Assembly (NCBI RefSeq): GCF_001746915.1
Contig: NZ_MJGC01000067.1
Location: 1-53,692, forward strand
DNA from: Desertifilum tharense IPPAS B-1220
GTDB taxonomy: Bacteria; Cyanobacteriota; Cyanobacteriia; Cyanobacteriales; Desertifilaceae
Direction of reading: 5' to 3'
Length of the DNA: 53,692 bases
Position 1 is the first letter of the stretch, and every line of letters begins with the position of its first letter. The notes beneath the pieces were generated by a model, which saw only the letters and a list, made by a program, of their open reading frames with translations, had not been told where the DNA came from and ran no database searches. The translations under genes and the position numbers were made by a program. Shown piece after piece: positions 43,245 through 51,214 of this stretch.

Positions 43245-44108
43245 ATGTCATTACTCCCGCGACTACTCAAGAATAAAATGGCGTGGATTGCGATTGGAAT
43301 CATTCTGGGACTGGCCCTGATTGCAATTTTCGCGCCTGATATTGCCCCTCACGATCCATTAGAAGTGGAATTAACCCGACGGCTGCAATCAGGAAGTGCA
43401 ACGTTTCCTTTAGGAACCGATCATCTGGGGCGATGTATCCTGTCTCGGCTGATCTATGGAGCGCGAATTTCCTTGTCAATTGCTCTTACCGTCACAGCCC
43501 TCACGACTACGATCGGTCTAATTGTTGGGATGATTGCTGGCTATGGAGGGGGGAGAGTGGATAGCTTCCTCATGCGGGTCTGCGATGTGTTTTTATCGTT
43601 TCCTAACCTCATCCTGGCATTGGCGATCGTTGGGGTGATGGGAGCTAGTCGGGTTAACATTGTGATGGCGTTGGGTGCTTCCCACTGGGCTTGGTATGCC
43701 AGAATTGTGCGCTCTAAAGTGTTGAGATTGAAGGAAGAAAATTTCATCAAAGCGGCGGTTGTCTCTGGTACGAGCGGTTTTCAGTTAATGATGAAACATC
43801 TGTTACCCTATACCATTGCTGAAATTGCGGTTCTAGCCTCGCTGGATATGGGATCGACCATCTTGCATATTTCGACTCTTTCGTTTTTGGGGTTAGGGAT
43901 TCAGCCTCCTGCACCCGAATGGGGAACCATGCTCAACGATGGGCGCGAGTTTTTCCGCCGGGAGCCAGGACTAATGTTCTACCCTGGTATGATGATTTTT
44001 CTGGTGGCGCTGTCTTTTAATTTGCTGGGGGATGCGCTGCGGGATGCTCTCGATCCCCGCTTGGTTAAAACGATTAAACGAACGCGATCGCGTGGGTGCC
44101 AATGCTAA
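43245..44108 (+). CDS. nikC: Nickel ABC transporter permease NikC
   Basis: This second permease of the importer has 287 residues, with an N-terminal helix (about 11-30) and the DppC-like periplasmic start (FAPDIAPHDPLEVELTRRLQ). The LGTDHLGRCILSRLIYGARISLSI block is diagnostic of the DppC/NikC group. The ATPase-contacting loop is VLRLKEENFIKAAVVSGTSGFQLMMKHLLPY. It starts 12 bases after nikB, and its stop overlaps the nikD start region. Confidence 0.9.
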   Translation: MSLLPRLLKNKMAWIAIGIILGLALIAIFAPDIAPHDPLEVELTRRLQSGSATFPLGTDHLGRCILSRLIYGARISLSIALTVTALTTTIGLIVGMIAGYGGGRVDSFLMRVCDVFLSFPNLILALAIVGVMGASRVNIVMALGASHWAWYARIVRSKVLRLKEENFIKAAVVSGTSGFQLMMKHLLPYTIAEIAVLASLDMGSTILHISTLSFLGLGIQPPAPEWGTMLNDGREFFRREPGLMFYPGMMIFLVALSFNLLGDALRDALDPRLVKTIKRTRSRGCQC

Positions 44109-44917
44109 AGCCCCTCTCCCCAATGGTTGATCCAGTCTTGAGCGTAACTGATTTGCAGGTAGAGTTTCAGCGGGGAACCGAACGGATATCGGCGGTGCGG
44201 GGAGTCAGTTTTCAATTGCAAGCGGGCAAGGTTTTGGGGATTATTGGCGAGAGTGGCTCTGGTAAAAGCGCCACTTGTTCAGCCATTTTAGGGCTGCTTG
44301 GACGAGAGGGACAAATTGCGGGCGGCACGATTCATCTAGGGCAACAAGAACTCACGAACCTGCCGCGAACCGCTATGCGCCAGATTCGAGGACAGCAGAT
44401 TGGGGTCGTGTTACAAAATCCCTCTAGCTTTTTTAATCCGATTCTGACGATTGGACGACAGTTTACTGAAACGCTGCGATCGCACTATCCCTTATCAAGA
44501 TCCGAAGCCCACGCGATTGCCCTTGAGCATCTGAGTGCTGTTGGCTTGTCTTATCCTCAGCAAATTTGTCGGCAATTTCCCTTTCAGTTAAGCGGTGGTA
44601 TGTTGCAGCGAGTCATGATTGCGATCGCGCTTTCGCTCCATCCCAGTGTTTTAATTGCAGATGAACCCACGACGGCTTTAGATGTGATTACCCAAATGCA
44701 AATCTTGAATTTGCTGGCCGATTTAAGGCGGCAGTATGATTCTGCTATTTTGCTAGTGACTCACGATCTCGGTGTGATTGCTCAACTTGCTGATGAGGTG
44801 GCTGTGATGTATCAAGGTCAGTTTGTGGAATACGCACCCGTTGAGGAGTTATTCGATCGTCCTCAGCATCCTTACACGCGATCGCTACTGGCTTCGCGGT
44901 TAGTCGTTAGGAGGTGA
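44102..44917 (+). CDS. nikD: Nickel ABC transporter ATPase NikD
   Basis: This ATPase has Walker A GESGSGKSA (about 47-55), the signature LSGGMLQRVMIAIAL, Walker B VLIADEPTTALDV, an H-loop (VTHDLGVIAQLAD) and the C-terminal HPYTR extension of the oligopeptide/nickel group. I use the ATG at 44102, which overlaps the nikC stop; a GTG at 44096 and an ATG at 44123 are alternatives, and all lie before the conserved domain. It is paired with nikE as in E. coli. Confidence 0.9.
   Translation: MLKPLSPMVDPVLSVTDLQVEFQRGTERISAVRGVSFQLQAGKVLGIIGESGSGKSATCSAILGLLGREGQIAGGTIHLGQQELTNLPRTAMRQIRGQQIGVVLQNPSSFFNPILTIGRQFTETLRSHYPLSRSEAHAIALEHLSAVGLSYPQQICRQFPFQLSGGMLQRVMIAIALSLHPSVLIADEPTTALDVITQMQILNLLADLRRQYDSAILLVTHDLGVIAQLADEVAVMYQGQFVEYAPVEELFDRPQHPYTRSLLASRLVVRR
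44909..44914 (+). promoter_or_regulatory. Strong Shine-Dalgarno for the nikE TTG start
   Basis: AGGAGG, extended to AGGAGGTGA, overlaps the nikD stop and lies 6 bases before the TTG at 44921. This near-perfect ribosome-binding site supports TTG as the nikE start codon, where no suitable ATG exists before the conserved domain. Confidence 0.75.
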
Positions 44918-44920
44918 GCT

Positions 44921-45742
44921 TTGGCGGTGTTATCCATTCAGAATGTGTCCAAAACCTATGAAGTTAGGCAGGGCTGGAGGGGACACAAACATATCGTGAA
45001 GGCGTTACAGAATGTTTCCCTCCAGGTTGAACCGGGTTGCTGTCTGGGAATTGTTGGGGAAAGTGGGGCGGGTAAAAGCACGTTGGGGCGGATGGTGTTA
45101 GGGCTGGAACGTCCAGATCGAGGCGAAATCTGGTTTCAAGGTCAGAATCTGAACCCGTCAAACCGAGGGCGATTATGGGCGATGCGTCGCGATCTGCAAG
45201 TCGTGTTTCAGGATAGTGTAAGTGCGGTGAATCCTCGCTTAACGATTCGTGAAATTGTGGCTGAACCCATCCAAAACTACCTCAAACTCTCGGTTTCAGA
45301 AACGACAAAAAAAGTGGAGCATCTGTTAGAAATTGTTGGACTCCGTGCCACAGATGCCGATCGATATCCTCATCAATTTAGTGGGGGGCAATTGCAGCGC
45401 ATTACGATTGCTAGAGCGATCGCCTTAAATCCCAAACTCATTGTTTTGGATGAACCCGTTGCCAGCCTAGATATGACGATTCAAGCCCAGATTCTACATC
45501 TGCTGGCAGACCTCAAGCAACAGTTTGAGATCGCTTATTTGTTGATTTCCCACGATTTAGCGGCAGTCTCCTTTCTGGCGGATCGGCTGGCTGTGATGTA
45601 TCAGGGGGAAATTGTGGAAATCTTAGACGATGCCAAGCAATTGTCCCAACTTCAGCATCCCTACTCCCAACAGTTGATGGCGGCTCAATTGCCTATTCAT
45701 CCCCGCGATCGCTCTTTATCCTCAAACGAGATTCGCTCTTGA
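44921..45742 (+). CDS. nikE: Nickel ABC transporter ATPase NikE
   Basis: This is the second ATPase of the importer. It has Walker A GESGAGKST (about 45-53), the Q-loop region VVFQDSVSAVNPRLTIREIV typical of DppF/NikE, signature FSGGQLQRITIARAI, Walker B LIVLDEPVASLDM and H-loop ISHDLAAVSF. HPYSQQL follows as in the family. The length is 273 residues. It starts with TTG behind a very good ribosome-binding site, 3 bases after the nikD stop, and ends the nikABCDE operon. Confidence 0.9.
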   Translation: MAVLSIQNVSKTYEVRQGWRGHKHIVKALQNVSLQVEPGCCLGIVGESGAGKSTLGRMVLGLERPDRGEIWFQGQNLNPSNRGRLWAMRRDLQVVFQDSVSAVNPRLTIREIVAEPIQNYLKLSVSETTKKVEHLLEIVGLRATDADRYPHQFSGGQLQRITIARAIALNPKLIVLDEPVASLDMTIQAQILHLLADLKQQFEIAYLLISHDLAAVSFLADRLAVMYQGEIVEILDDAKQLSQLQHPYSQQLMAAQLPIHPRDRSLSSNEIRS

Positions 45743-45765
45743 GATCGGTTTTAACCTTCAACAGG

Positions 45766-46155
45766 TTATTCTAGGCAGATGGCATCGACTTCAATTTCAA
45801 CCAACATCTGAGGATCGACGAGGGCGTTAATGCCAACGAGGGTATTGGTGGGCGGATGTTCGCCGAATGCTTCTTGGGTCGCTTTGATATAGTCTTCAGT
45901 CCGGTTAATATCGGTGACAAATAGGCGAATGCGAACCACGTTCGGTAAGTCTGCCCCTAAGCTTTGCAAGGCTTTCTGAATTTTGGCAATACAAAACTGA
46001 GTTTGGGCATAGGCATCGCCTGGGGCGTAAACGTTACCCTGTTCAGTAATAGGAGCGGTTCCCGATACGTAGATTTGCGATCCGACTCGCAAGGCGCGAC
46101 AGTATCCGGCTTTGGTTTCCCAAGCAGTACCCGAAAAGGTGCGTTGAATCTCCAT
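45766..46155 (-). CDS. RidA family (YjgF/UK114) protein
   Basis: This 129-residue RidA-fold protein belongs to a family that typically hydrolyses reactive enamine/imine intermediates or does related deaminations in the cytosol. It has SQIYVSGTAPI (about 27-37), NVVRIRLFVTDI with the usual arginine (about 77-88) and a C-terminal LVEIEVDAICLE with the family Glu. It is convergent with nikE and immediately downstream of the 46162-46854 methyltransferase gene on the same strand (6-base gap), so it may be part of the Fur-box transcript. Confidence 0.9.
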   Translation of the reverse strand: MEIQRTFSGTAWETKAGYCRALRVGSQIYVSGTAPITEQGNVYAPGDAYAQTQFCIAKIQKALQSLGADLPNVVRIRLFVTDINRTEDYIKATQEAFGEHPPTNTLVGINALVDPQMLVEIEVDAICLE

Positions 46156-46161
46156 GCTGAG

Positions 46162-46854
46162 TTATCTCCTGGGTGCGATAATGTGCAAGCATTGGTTTCC
46201 CCCGCGCTGAAATTCATAGTCTACGGGTAAAATCTGGCATTGATAGCCCTGTTGTTCTAGGTGAGACAAGATGGGGGCGAGGTGGGGGGAAGGTTCGCCG
46301 GAAAGGGTGACTAAAGGAAAGATCCGCACCTGTTGGGCGATGCGACAGAGTTCCCGTACCGCTTCGAGATGGAAGGCGGCGGATAACTGGGCGGAATAGC
46401 TAAATAGCAGGTGGGAACAGAGGGCGAGATCGAAGGCGCGATCGCCAAAGGGTAAATTCGGTAATTCTGCCGCAATATAGCGACCTTGGGTTTTGCCCTG
46501 GGGGAAGTCGGCTAAAAATTGGCTCATAGCTGCCATTCTCACCTCCCCCAGTTGGGCGGGAGAGCAAATTTCACCTCGCCAGAGGTAATCGTCGCGGTTG
46601 GCTTCTACGCCTTGAATAATCTGGGGATAGGTGTCTTGGATGCGCTGGTGAATTTCTGCGGCGCTGAATTGGTAAATGGGGTCGCAGGAAATGACGCGGT
46701 AGGCTTGTTGGGTCATTTCGGCGTTAAAACTAGCCGGGCCACTCGCACAGTCGAGGAGGTTGAGTTGGAGGTCGCTAGGGGTGAGGGCGAACATTTGCAA
46801 GTATTCTGAATGCGATCGCCCCCACGGAACCACTCGATCTAAGCTAAATCCCAT
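46162..46854 (-). CDS. SAM-dependent methyltransferase-like protein under a Fur box
   Basis: The 230-residue protein has a Rossmann methyltransferase start LLDCASGPASFNAEM (about 33-47), a second strand VISCDPIYQF (about 53-62) and a motif IV-like LPFGDRAFDLALCSHLLF (about 134-151). The motif I is CASGPA rather than the common DxGxGxG, as in a group of cyanobacterial methyltransferase-like proteins. Substrate is unknown. Its start is 18 bases from a strong Fur box that also serves the divergent FAD-oxidoreductase gene, so iron-regulated expression is likely. The RidA gene follows closely. Confidence 0.75.
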   Translation of the reverse strand: MGFSLDRVVPWGRSHSEYLQMFALTPSDLQLNLLDCASGPASFNAEMTQQAYRVISCDPIYQFSAAEIHQRIQDTYPQIIQGVEANRDDYLWRGEICSPAQLGEVRMAAMSQFLADFPQGKTQGRYIAAELPNLPFGDRAFDLALCSHLLFSYSAQLSAAFHLEAVRELCRIAQQVRIFPLVTLSGEPSPHLAPILSHLEQQGYQCQILPVDYEFQRGGNQCLHIIAPRR

Positions 46855-46872
46855 ACGCGGTTAAGATACTAT

Positions 46873-46891
46873 GATAATGATTCTCATTGTC
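46873..46891. promoter_or_regulatory. Fur box in a divergent promoter
   Basis: GATAATGATTCTCATTGTC matches the 19-bp Fur consensus GATAATGATAATCATTATC at 16 positions. It sits in the 45-base gap between two divergent start codons and overlaps plausible -10 hexamers on both strands (TATGAT at 46870-46875 and its counterpart). Fur with Fe2+ would repress both genes. Confidence 0.8.
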
Positions 46892-46899
46892 TTGACCTC

Positions 46900-48120
46900 A
46901 TGCAATTGTCCGCTTTACCAGGAACGATCGATCTTGCCATCATTGGAGCCGGCCCGCAAGCCCTAACCTTAGTCACCCATCTGTTGCAAAAACGGAAAAA
47001 CCTGCGCCGTCGCTTGTGGGTATTCGATCCGAGTGGGGAATGGCTGAGTCAGTGGAAAAGGCAATTTGCAGCCTATGAAATTCCCCATTTGCGATCGCCT
47101 GCGGTACACCATCCCGATCCCAACCCCTTCGCCTTGCGGAAATTTGCCGAAAAGCGTCCCAACGAACTGCATCCCCCCTATGACTTACCGGGAACTCAGC
47201 TATTTGAGGACTTTTGTGAGGAGATTTGCGATCGCCTCCAACTGCAAGAACGCCTCATTCCCGAACAGGTAACGCGCCTCATTCCCCAAGCTGACGGGCG
47301 GTTTCAGCTTCATTTCGCCACAGGGGAAACCCGGATCGCCAAGCGCGTTGTTCTAGCGACGGGGAACGGTGAGGTACAATTGCCTCAATGGGCGGAATCT
47401 CTACAACTGTGCGATCGCCTCTGTCATTCCAGCCAGGTAGACTTGCGCCATCTGCATTTAGCCGGGGAAAAAATTCTCATTATTGGTGGAGGCTTAACCA
47501 GCGGACATTTAGCGGTAGGTGCCATTCGTAAAGGCGCAAATGTTACCCTAATGCTGCGTCGTTCCCTACAAGAAAAGCTATTTGACGCCGATCCGGGTTG
47601 GTTGGGGCCGAAATATCTTAAAAGCTTTGAAGCTGAGTTGAGTTGGGAAGAACGTATTTTGACGATCCAACAGGCCCGCAATGGTGGATCGATGACGCCT
47701 GCGATCGCCACTCAACTGCGCCGCTTAACCCACGCCGACGCGCTAACCCTTGCGGAAGTTTGCCAAGTTCAGAACGCCATCTGGCAGGGGCAAGGCTGGC
47801 AGGTACAGTGCGATAATGGGCAGATGCTAGGATGCGATCGCCTTTGGTTAGCCACGGGTAGCAGCTTTAACGCCAACACCCTCCCCCTACTCGCTGACAT
47901 CCAGAAAACTTACCCAACTGACATCGTTCAAGGCTTACCCATTTTAGATGAAAGCCTGCGCTGGCCGGGGTGCGAACTGTTTATCACCGGAGGACTCGCC
48001 GCTTTGCAACTTGGCCCTGTAGCGCGTAACCTGGCGGGTGCAAGAATGGCAAGTTCGCGCATTGTTCCTGCTTTAATTAAACCGCGAACCTGGGTGCGCC
48101 CTGTGCAACAATCGGCATGA
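46900..48120 (+). CDS. FAD/NAD(P)-binding oxidoreductase, iron-regulated (SidA/IucD-like fold)
   Basis: The 406-residue protein has an N-terminal FAD site (LAIIGAGPQALTLV, about 12-25) and a second dinucleotide-binding motif (ILIIGGGLTSGHLA, about 190-203). A late ATGSSFNANTLP matches the (L)ATGY motif region of flavin monooxygenases. The PAVHHPDPNPFALRKFA stretch resembles the N-hydroxylating monooxygenase family (lysine/ornithine hydroxylases), but I cannot assign a substrate. A Fur box 8 bases upstream suggests a role in iron starvation, for example chelator synthesis or metal reduction. The leader would be very short, so near-leaderless translation is possible. Confidence 0.8.
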   Translation: MQLSALPGTIDLAIIGAGPQALTLVTHLLQKRKNLRRRLWVFDPSGEWLSQWKRQFAAYEIPHLRSPAVHHPDPNPFALRKFAEKRPNELHPPYDLPGTQLFEDFCEEICDRLQLQERLIPEQVTRLIPQADGRFQLHFATGETRIAKRVVLATGNGEVQLPQWAESLQLCDRLCHSSQVDLRHLHLAGEKILIIGGGLTSGHLAVGAIRKGANVTLMLRRSLQEKLFDADPGWLGPKYLKSFEAELSWEERILTIQQARNGGSMTPAIATQLRRLTHADALTLAEVCQVQNAIWQGQGWQVQCDNGQMLGCDRLWLATGSSFNANTLPLLADIQKTYPTDIVQGLPILDESLRWPGCELFITGGLAALQLGPVARNLAGARMASSRIVPALIKPRTWVRPVQQSA

Positions 48121-48194
48121 TAGTTCTAGATCGGTTCTGGGAATGCTAGATCCTGGTTGTTATTGCAATCAAACCCTAGCCTCCTAGTAAACTG

Positions 48195-49211
48195 ATGAAA
48201 CGCCATCCTTTCCAACTAATCTTTTTATTCCTAGCAGCTTTTGCGATCGTTGCTTGTCAAACGCTTTTTGCAGTCTCCCCTCAACCTCAAACTCCTCCCC
48301 TACAGTTTGCCTATAACTTATGGCCGGGTTACTTTCCGATTGAAATTGCAGACGAAAAGGGATTTTTTGCCAAACAAGGCGTCAATGTTGAGTTAATCTT
48401 TTCAGAAAGTTATAGCACGATTTTATCTAATATTGGAACGGGTAATTATCAAGGATTTACAACCACCCTAGGCGGTGTTATGAGCCTTGTGGGACATAAT
48501 GACGATTTCAAAATTGTGTTAGTCTCCGATCGATCGGCGGGTGCAGATGCGTTACTCGTCAATTCTAAAATTAAGGAAGTCGCCGATCTCAAAGGGAAAC
48601 GAATTGGCGTCTTACTGGGAGACTTTGGAGAATTATTGGTTGTTGAAGTCTTAGGAAAGTATAACTTGAGTTCTGATGATGTGATTTTTGTGAATGCTGA
48701 TGGGGGCGATATTAACAGTTATATTACAACTGGCAAGATTGATGCGGGTGTAACGTGGCAGCCCTACATCTCTGAAGGTCTAAATCTTGGTCATCAGGTG
48801 CTTTTGTCTACTAAGGATATGCCGGGATTAATGCCCGGTGTGATTGCTTTTCGCAATTCAGTCATTCGCGATCGCCCTCAAGATATCCAAGCTTTTATCC
48901 GCGCTTGGTTTCAGGCTCAAGACTATTGGCAAAAACATCCAGAAGAATGTCGAGAAATTATTGCTCGCCGCCTTAATCTTTCTCTAGAAGAGGTTTCAAC
49001 TGAAGGTATAGAATTAGCCAATTTATCAGCCAATCAACAGTTATTAAACTTTAATACTTCAGACGATTCTTTGTATTCAATTATGCAAGTTTACATTGAT
49101 TTTTCCATTCAAAAAGGAATTTTAGGAAGCATTCCAACTATCGAAAACTTTATCGACTCTCAATTTGTTCGGGATGATTTATCAACACCCGAACAAAAGC
49201 CTAAAACTTAG
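48195..49211 (+). CDS. ABC transporter substrate-binding lipoprotein, NMT1/NrtA-SsuA-like
   Basis: The 338-residue binding protein has a signal peptide ending in a lipobox (IVAC, about 18-21). The fold signature is clear: FAYNLWPGYFPIEIADEKGFFAKQGVNVEL, then ADLKGKRIGVLLGDFGELLV and the late GVTWQPYISEGL. The family carries nitrate, sulfonates, taurine, thiamine precursors or similar small molecules. No permease or ATPase is next to it, so the transport partners or a signalling role are unknown. It lies near the purine genes, so a nucleobase or ureide ligand is possible. The 3' end overlaps the fibrillin-like gene by four bases. Confidence 0.85.
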   Translation: MKRHPFQLIFLFLAAFAIVACQTLFAVSPQPQTPPLQFAYNLWPGYFPIEIADEKGFFAKQGVNVELIFSESYSTILSNIGTGNYQGFTTTLGGVMSLVGHNDDFKIVLVSDRSAGADALLVNSKIKEVADLKGKRIGVLLGDFGELLVVEVLGKYNLSSDDVIFVNADGGDINSYITTGKIDAGVTWQPYISEGLNLGHQVLLSTKDMPGLMPGVIAFRNSVIRDRPQDIQAFIRAWFQAQDYWQKHPEECREIIARRLNLSLEEVSTEGIELANLSANQQLLNFNTSDDSLYSIMQVYIDFSIQKGILGSIPTIENFIDSQFVRDDLSTPEQKPKT

Positions 49212-49828
49212 TTGGCTGATTCAGAAGCTCGTACCCAAATCGCTAATCCTCCCCCTCTACCCCGCGCAGCAATGCTATTTTCGGTTATCCAAAAGAAGGT
49301 AAAGAAAGGAAGTTGAGAAATTGAACGTTCTGCAAAAGGTTGGGTTGAATTGCGGCGACTGGAAAATTGACCTTGGTAGAGAATTTTACCTAAAATCTTG
49401 ACCTGAATTTGAGTAAAATCAAACGCTAAGAGATTTTTCTGTTCTAGATAGCGCGCTTGTCCAACTAAGCGCAATAAGCCTAAACCGACTTTAACCTGGT
49501 TGGCAATTTCTAACTCATGCGGCTGAGTTTCAGCAACCGGATGAAAGGAAATTTGTGCGCCAACCCATTTCGGGACATAAAACCCACCTTTTCCCACGGC
49601 TATCCCTTGCTTAAGGTTAGCTGCGCCTGACGTGGTGAAATACAGCCGCCAGTCTCCTAGCAAACTGTTTGCAGGATAGCTGAGATGCTGCTGTTTAGCG
49701 GCTTTCTCTGCTTGTAGTAAAGCATAAACAACCGCTTTTGCCGCAGGTCGGGATGTTCCTGGCGTTACCGCTGTTTCCAAGGTGGAGAGAAAATCCGTTT
49801 CTGGGGGAGAACTTAATTGATGAGTCAT
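49208..49828 (-). CDS. PAP/fibrillin-like lipid-associated protein
   Basis: The 206-residue protein resembles the plastid lipid-associated (fibrillin) family: an internal LLGDWRLYFTTSGAANL, a beta-rich middle, and a C-terminal ENSIAARGRGGGLAIWVRA close to the family's closing LAxWxR-type motif. Fibrillins coat lipid bodies or thylakoids and protect from stress in plants and cyanobacteria. Its start overlaps the stop of the ureide hydrolase gene (ATGA type), so the two are co-transcribed. I recognise the family only by eye, so function is tentative. Confidence 0.65.
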   Translation of the reverse strand: MTHQLSSPPETDFLSTLETAVTPGTSRPAAKAVVYALLQAEKAAKQQHLSYPANSLLGDWRLYFTTSGAANLKQGIAVGKGGFYVPKWVGAQISFHPVAETQPHELEIANQVKVGLGLLRLVGQARYLEQKNLLAFDFTQIQVKILGKILYQGQFSSRRNSTQPFAERSISQLPFFTFFWITENSIAARGRGGGLAIWVRASESAN

Positions 49829-51066
49829 ACCGGATAGACGCGATCTAAAGCGAGCAGTGCATTCAATAGAACATTAGCACCCTGGCTGCATTGTTCCGGT
49901 GAAGTATACTCAGCTTCCGAGTGACTCACCCCGGCTTGACTGGGGACAAAAATCATTCCCATATCGGTAATTCGTCCTAATTCTAGGGAATCATGACCGG
50001 CGCGACTGGGTAAATGGGTATAGCTGAGTCCGAGTTGCTGACAGACGGTTTCAATGGCGCTTTGCACCGGAAGTGCCGCAAGGCTGGGTTCTACGCAAAG
50101 AATCGGCGTTACTTCTAGGGTAGTGTGAGTCTCGGCAGCGATCGCGCTTAGTCGGCTTTCGAGTTGTTCGAGCATTGTATCAAGGCAGGTTTTGGATAAA
50201 TCCCGCAAATCTACCGTGAGCGCCACATGACCGGGTACAATATTAACCGCATTGGGAGATACAACCAGCGATCCAACCGTTGCTACCGGCTGAGTTGGCA
50301 TTTGTAAGGCAATTTCTCGCACGGCTAAAACCACCTGCGAGGCGGCGACTAAGGCATCTTGGCGCAGATTCATGGGAGTGGTGCCTGCATGGTTGGCGAC
50401 TCCGGTAATGGCGATCGCTTTTCGTCGCATTCCCACCACACCCTGGACAATCCCAATTTCTGTGCCTGTTTTCTCTAAAACGGCCCCTTGTTCGACGTGC
50501 AACTCTACAAACGCCGCTAAGTCCGTGCGTTTAGCCGTCGCTAGCGCCTCCCAATTCCCGCCAATGCGTTCTAAACAGGTTTGAATGGTTCCTTCTACAG
50601 AAGGCTGATAGCGTTCCGGTTCATCTCGCAAAACGGTTCCCGCCATCGCTTGGGAACCAATCATCGTGCTTTCTTCATCGGTAAATACAATCACCTCTAG
50701 GGGATGATTGAGATGAATCTGACGATCCCGCAAGGTTCGTACAACCTCAATTCCGGCTAATACCCCCAATACGCCATCAAACCTCCCCCCAGAAGGAACC
50801 GTGTCAATATGGGAACCCGTCGCTAAGACAGGTGCAGTGGCGACTTTTCCCGGATAGGTGCCAATTAAATTTCCCGCCGCATCGATGCGGACGTTCATCC
50901 CCGCCTCTACCATCCATTGCTGCACCAGGTATCGCGCTTGCAAGTCTTCTGGGGTAAACGCAAGCCGACAAATACTTCCAGACGGTTGTTGACCAATTTT
51001 CGCGAGTCGGTCAATATAGGCATTAAGGCGATCGCTATTGACGGTTAGGGTAGAAAGAACAGTCAT
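49825..51066 (-). CDS. M20-family Zn-dependent amidohydrolase (allantoate amidohydrolase / N-carbamoylase type)
   Basis: This is a dizinc hydrolase of about 413 residues. Zn ligands lie in LATGSHIDTVPSGGRFDGVLG (His and Asp) and VFTDEESTMIGSQAMAG (Glu-Glu), with a later ELHVEQGAVLE. The C-terminal GHDSLELGRI contains the last ligand (His). The dimerisation-domain text GVANHAGTTPMNLRQDALVAA is typical. Members include allantoate amidohydrolase (AllC), ureidoglycolate amidohydrolase and N-carbamoyl-L-amino acid hydrolase; the uraH/xdhA neighbourhood favours the ureide role. I use the ATG at 51066; a GTG two codons earlier is possible. Divergent from the 51215 gene through the GTATAC cluster. 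Confidence 0.85.
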   Translation of the reverse strand: MTVLSTLTVNSDRLNAYIDRLAKIGQQPSGSICRLAFTPEDLQARYLVQQWMVEAGMNVRIDAAGNLIGTYPGKVATAPVLATGSHIDTVPSGGRFDGVLGVLAGIEVVRTLRDRQIHLNHPLEVIVFTDEESTMIGSQAMAGTVLRDEPERYQPSVEGTIQTCLERIGGNWEALATAKRTDLAAFVELHVEQGAVLEKTGTEIGIVQGVVGMRRKAIAITGVANHAGTTPMNLRQDALVAASQVVLAVREIALQMPTQPVATVGSLVVSPNAVNIVPGHVALTVDLRDLSKTCLDTMLEQLESRLSAIAAETHTTLEVTPILCVEPSLAALPVQSAIETVCQQLGLSYTHLPSRAGHDSLELGRITDMGMIFVPSQAGVSHSEAEYTSPEQCSQGANVLLNALLALDRVYPV

Positions 51067-51124
51067 TGCCACTCTCTTTTTGGATGAAGTTTAAAATAAA
51101 AACTTGATTTTGGGATAAACCTTG

Positions 51125-51184
51125 TTGTATACAAAATACAGTATACAAAAATACAGCATTAACCTTAAACTCGGCTGTATACAG
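51125..51184. promoter_or_regulatory. Cluster of three GTATAC palindromes (candidate GntR-type operator)
   Basis: TTGTATACAA (51125-51134), CAGTATACAA (51139-51148) and CTGTATACAG (51175-51184) lie in the 148-base gap between divergent genes. The first and last are perfect palindromes and the middle one has one mismatch per arm. Half-site echoes (AATACAG, AGTACAG) are nearby. Centres are 14 and 36 bases apart. TNGTATACNA-like sites are typical of GntR/FadR repressors. Confidence 0.55.
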
Positions 51185-51214
51185 AAGTACAGTTATCAAC
51201 CAGAGAATAACCGC

